Shown here piece after piece: positions 6,260 to 7,999 of a stretch of DNA of 7,999 nucleotides. The notes beneath the pieces are model-generated. The model searched no databases. It was not told the origin of the DNA and saw only the letters and a program-made list of their open reading frames with translations. Each line of letters opens with the position of its first letter. Position 1 is the stretch's first letter. The position numbers were made by a program, and so were the translations under genes. The DNA comes from JAXHLG01 sp034522495 (GTDB lineage Bacteria > Patescibacteriota > Minisyncoccia > Moranbacterales > DUUL01): assembly GCA_034522495.1 (NCBI GenBank), contig JAXHLG010000001.1:1-7999 (forward strand), in the 5' to 3' direction.

Positions 6260-6300
6260 CATTTTCCCAGCGGGGCACTCAATTTTCTAGCAACGCGCTT

Positions 6301-6327
6301 ATTGTAGAATTAAGGGATGAGTAGCAA
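6301..6327 (-). promoter_or_regulatory. Weak candidate promoter for the structured leader
   Basis: On the minus strand TACAAT (6301-6306) is a good -10 box, predicting a start near 6294, where the structured segment begins. TTGCTA (6322-6327) is the only -35-like sequence, at a short 15-base spacing, so confidence is low. Confidence 0.3.
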
Positions 6328-6373
6328 GAAGTGAGGAAAAATGTCATCGGTTCACGAGTTTTACAAAAACAAT

Positions 6374-6399
6374 GGAACGGGCTGGAAGCCCGCTCCAGC
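6374..6399 (+). repeat. Cloverleaf repeat, 3' fragment E
   Basis: The 26 bases match the last part of the cloverleaf repeat: end of the middle arm, the complete GGGCT-GGA-AGCCC arm and the right closing stem CTCCAGC. The left two thirds are absent. It is 151 bases left of full copy D. Confidence 0.75.
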
Positions 6400-6461
6400 A
6401 GGACGGGGAATTTTTAATTTTTAATTTGAAATGAATTTGTAATGAAAAAATTTGAAATGTG

Positions 6462-6521
6462 TTACAAAATGAATTGTTAGAGAAAAATAAAAATTATTCC
6501 AATAAAAATTCAATAAAAATT
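6462..6521 (-). repeat. AT-rich module, inverted copy
   Basis: Read on the minus strand this matches the module of 3871-3955 (TTTTTATTGAATTTTTATTG, AATAATTTTTATTTTTCT, CTAACAATTCATTTTGTAA) with small changes. It is the only inverted copy and lies between fragment E and copy D. The remainder of the 6001-6688 spacer shows no gene. Confidence 0.65.
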
Positions 6522-6550
6522 AAAAAATTCGAATTGAAGATTTCATTTTA

Positions 6551-6634
6551 GCTGGAGCGATCCTCCGGATCGGTCCTTGGGTTTGTCTTTTGGCTTTTCG
6601 AAACCTCAGGACCGGGCTGGAAGCCCGCTCCGGC
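6551..6634 (+). repeat. Cloverleaf repeat, copy D (full length, 84 bp)
   Basis: This is the most canonical copy. GCTGGAG closes with CTCCGGC (one wobble). The arms are CGATCC-TCC-GGATCG, GTCCTTGGGTTT / AAACCTCAGGAC with an intervening 16-base loop, and CGGGCT-GGA-AGCCCG. It begins 54 bases downstream of the transposase stop. The preceding TTTTA is shared with copies B1 and, nearly, C. Confidence 0.9.
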
Positions 6635-6688
6635 GGTAAGAAAAGTTAATTGTAAAATGTTAATTGCTTAATTTGATATAAAACCGTA

Positions 6689-7840
6689 CTAGCAATTTAT
6701 TTCAAATTTCATTTTCCTGATCATTGTTCGTTCTTTCTTGTATTCTGAATAAATTATCAATTCCTCTTTATCAAGATACCATTCAGCGAATACAAATTGA
6801 TGGGTATATTTTTCCGGAACGGCAACTTGTTCATTCATAATAGTAAAAAATGCATTGCCTTTTTCTTCAAAAGATTCAGCGAAACGGACAAAACAGATTT
6901 TCTTGTTTTTAACTGTCTCTAATCTGTTGATTTTAATTTGATGCTTCTTTTCAAGAAAATTGCATAATTGATAATTGTTTATGATAAAATTGGAATACTT
7001 GAATCGGAACAGTTCTTTTCCTTCAGCATTAAATCTATCGCATTCATTGTCAATCTGATTTAAATCTTTGAAATGGTTTCTTTTCCAGACTTTTTCATTG
7101 AAAACTCTGTTGTGGCCTTCAACGTGAGGATTATTCCAAGGTTTTGACGGAGCTCCAAACAACGGAGTAACACCGAGGTTCAAGAGGAAGATCACAAATT
7201 TTCCCAATGATCTCTTGCCACTCGCTGTTCCTCTGAATTGCAGCCCGTTATCCATACGGAATACATCGGGGATGGGATAAATCTGCCATTGCAGATAAAG
7301 CTTTTCTATCGCATATACAGCCTTTTCCGCCGGCAGTCTGGCTATTTCATACAGCTTGAAGGGAAAGTAGTAGCTGGTAGAAAGTATGTTCACAGGCTCG
7401 GATCTCCCGCTAATATATTTCTTTCCGATAAAATCTCCGGATTGGTGGATATGTCCCAAACTCTTGATCGATCTTGACGGAAAAAGCAAATATTCCGCTC
7501 CGCCCTTTTTTCTCTTTTTCGGCTTCCTGGTTTGAAGATTATTTCTCCTGATTGTTTCTTTGATAAACCAATCCGATGGCAGCTCTTCGCAGGGATAATT
7601 ATTGGCATAATCCATTTGCAGGTATTCGCTGCCGATGAAGTAACTCTTTTCCAATATTCTATCTTCCCTGAGCTGGCAGATTTTTTCCCCGACTCGCTTG
7701 TCCGTGTATTTCCTTGCTTTGTCCTTTTTCCAACCTCTCTTGTCTTGATACTTGTCCTGCTTGAGCCATTCTATAATAGTTGCTTTTCTTATTCCCAGTT
7801 CTTTGCTTATTTGAATCTTGCTTTTTCCTTCCCGGGACAT
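6689..7840 (-). CDS. Insertion-sequence transposase, HTH plus DDE integrase core
   Basis: The 383-residue product has an N-terminal helix-turn-helix (SKIQISKELGIRKATIIEWLKQ, about 7-28, given here as one motif), a basic linker (KPKKRKKGG, 107-114), and an integrase-type catalytic core. The likely triad is D136 in HQSGD, D197 in FRMDNGLQF and E241 in PWNNPHVEGHNRVF. A C-terminal region of about 120 residues follows the core, with a basic end. This resembles IS481- and IS3-like DDE transposases, but I cannot name the IS family. It would cut and join DNA at the element's ends. The ATG at 7840 is given as the start, but a better N-terminus (MKKNEAKKKFQQAHK-) exists upstream in another frame, reached by a -1 shift at eight A (7859-7866). 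No clear matching terminal inverted repeats were found at both ends. Confidence 0.88.
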   Translation of the reverse strand: MSREGKSKIQISKELGIRKATIIEWLKQDKYQDKRGWKKDKARKYTDKRVGEKICQLREDRILEKSYFIGSEYLQMDYANNYPCEELPSDWFIKETIRRNNLQTRKPKKRKKGGAEYLLFPSRSIKSLGHIHQSGDFIGKKYISGRSEPVNILSTSYYFPFKLYEIARLPAEKAVYAIEKLYLQWQIYPIPDVFRMDNGLQFRGTASGKRSLGKFVIFLLNLGVTPLFGAPSKPWNNPHVEGHNRVFNEKVWKRNHFKDLNQIDNECDRFNAEGKELFRFKYSNFIINNYQLCNFLEKKHQIKINRLETVKNKKICFVRFAESFEEKGNAFFTIMNEQVAVPEKYTHQFVFAEWYLDKEELIIYSEYKKERTMIRKMKFEINC

Positions 7841-7884
7841 CTTATGGGCTTGCTGAAATTTTTTTTAGCCTCATTCTTTTTCAT
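7807..7884 (-). CDS. Short upstream ORF, probable true N-terminus of the transposase in the other frame
   Basis: ATG at 7884 opens a 25-codon frame ending TAA at 7807-7809. It overlaps the annotated start of the transposase by 34 bases. After MKKNEAKK it meets eight A. Reading one A twice would continue as K-FQQAHK-MSREG and enter the transposase frame at its first methionine. The joined N-terminus looks natural for an HTH transposase. Programmed -1 slippage, a one-base deletion making a decayed gene, or a homopolymer sequencing error are all possible. Confidence 0.55.
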   Translation of the reverse strand: MKKNEAKKNFSKPIRCPGKEKARFK

Positions 7885-7955
7885 AGTACTGAAATTACAT
7901 TAATTGCTTAAAAATAGATTCATAGCGAATCCGATTAGTGTAATATCAGTACCCT
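7883..7955. repeat. Imperfect 22-bp inverted repeat upstream of the transposase
   Basis: The arm at 7883-7904 and the reverse complement of 7934-7955 match at 18 of 22 positions, with core GTACTGA-ATTAC. The right arm overlaps the predicted promoter and the left arm covers the upstream ATG, so it could be an autoregulatory operator or part of the element's end. No matching third copy was found beyond the transposase stop. Confidence 0.5.
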
Positions 7956-7965
7956 GAAAAATCAA
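7937..7965 (-). promoter_or_regulatory. Candidate promoter of the transposase
   Basis: On the minus strand TTGATT (7960-7965) and TACACT (7937-7942) are 17 bases apart, each matching four of six consensus bases. The predicted start near 7930 lies upstream of both candidate translation starts (7884 and 7840). Confidence 0.4.
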
Positions 7966-7999
7966 GGCTAGGGGGGTACGCTTTTATTTCAAACCTAGC
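7966..7999. repeat. Short inverted repeat at the window edge
   Basis: GCTAGG (7967-7972 region) and CCTAGC (7994-7999) are reverse complements, with the second arm cut by the window end. It may be part of a larger structure or the element's outer end. Too short to judge. Confidence 0.25.

Larger units (their letters stand above)
6086..6294 (-). ncRNA. Candidate structured leader or small RNA upstream of the DUF1295 gene
   Basis: A 19-bp direct repeat (AGCGGGGCACTCAATTTTC at 6086-6104 and 6269-6287) brackets the segment. GCCCCGCCGGAGAAAATGC (6154-6172) pairs with GCATTTTCCCAGCGGGGC (6259-6276) over about 17 pairs with one bulge and one position that is a wobble only on the minus strand. Between them are a perfect 9-bp hairpin (6187-6209) and an intrinsic terminator (6235-6259). 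The same GCCCCGC could instead pair with GCGGGGC at 6087-6093 or with TCCGGGGC at 6181-6188. On the minus strand this gives competing helices around a terminator, as in attenuators and riboswitches. It matches no RNA class I recognise; no tRNA, tmRNA, RNase P or SRP signatures are seen. Confidence 0.45.

Noticed and set aside
476..6634. CRISPR array
   Set aside because: The repeated elements are widely and irregularly spaced, long, internally folded and separated by genes; no regular spacers and no cas genes.
6640..6700. Matching terminal inverted repeat at the left end of the transposase element
   Set aside because: I searched for the right-side GTACTGATATTAC motif beyond the transposase stop and found only a short GTACT match; 12-bp TTAATTGCTTAA near both ends is direct, not inverted, and may be chance.

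Overview
The window looks like a piece of a Candidate Phyla Radiation (Patescibacteria-type) genome. This is an inference from the AT-rich background, the lack of Shine-Dalgarno sequences ahead of all five genes, and the gene families present: an S23-type four-helix-bundle protein, a large FISUMP-domain surface protein, a small coiled-coil protein, a DUF1295 membrane protein and an integrase-type transposase. All genes are on the minus strand. TGA is used as a stop, so a recoded-TGA lineage is not indicated.

Reading with transcription, from high to low coordinates: a DDE transposase (7840-6689) has an upstream start (7884) in another frame, joined through a run of eight A. Then comes a 688-bp spacer with dispersed repeats and a strongly structured leader-like segment containing an intrinsic terminator (about 6063-6294). 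Next are a DUF1295/ICMT-like membrane protein (6000-5236), a repeat-filled spacer, a coiled-coil protein (4787-4383) with a near-consensus promoter, and another repeat-filled spacer. These are followed by a 1024-residue GC-rich protein (3765-691) that combines membrane helices, a coiled coil, tail-fibre-like repeats and a C-terminal FISUMP (C-type-lectin-like) domain. The last gene is a 119-residue four-helix-bundle protein (372-13).

Two things stand out. (1) An approximately 75-84 bp GC-rich element occurs in all four spacers between the genes. It folds as a cloverleaf or four-way junction: a 7-bp closing stem and three arms with no unpaired junction bases. It is embedded in near-identical AT-rich modules. 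Four full-length copies (one carrying an insertion) and two truncated copies are visible, all in the same orientation. (2) The FISUMP protein followed on the same strand by a four-helix-bundle gene resembles the order target, avd in diversity-generating retroelements. The template repeat and reverse transcriptase would then lie to the left of the window. Neither is present here, so this remains a hypothesis.
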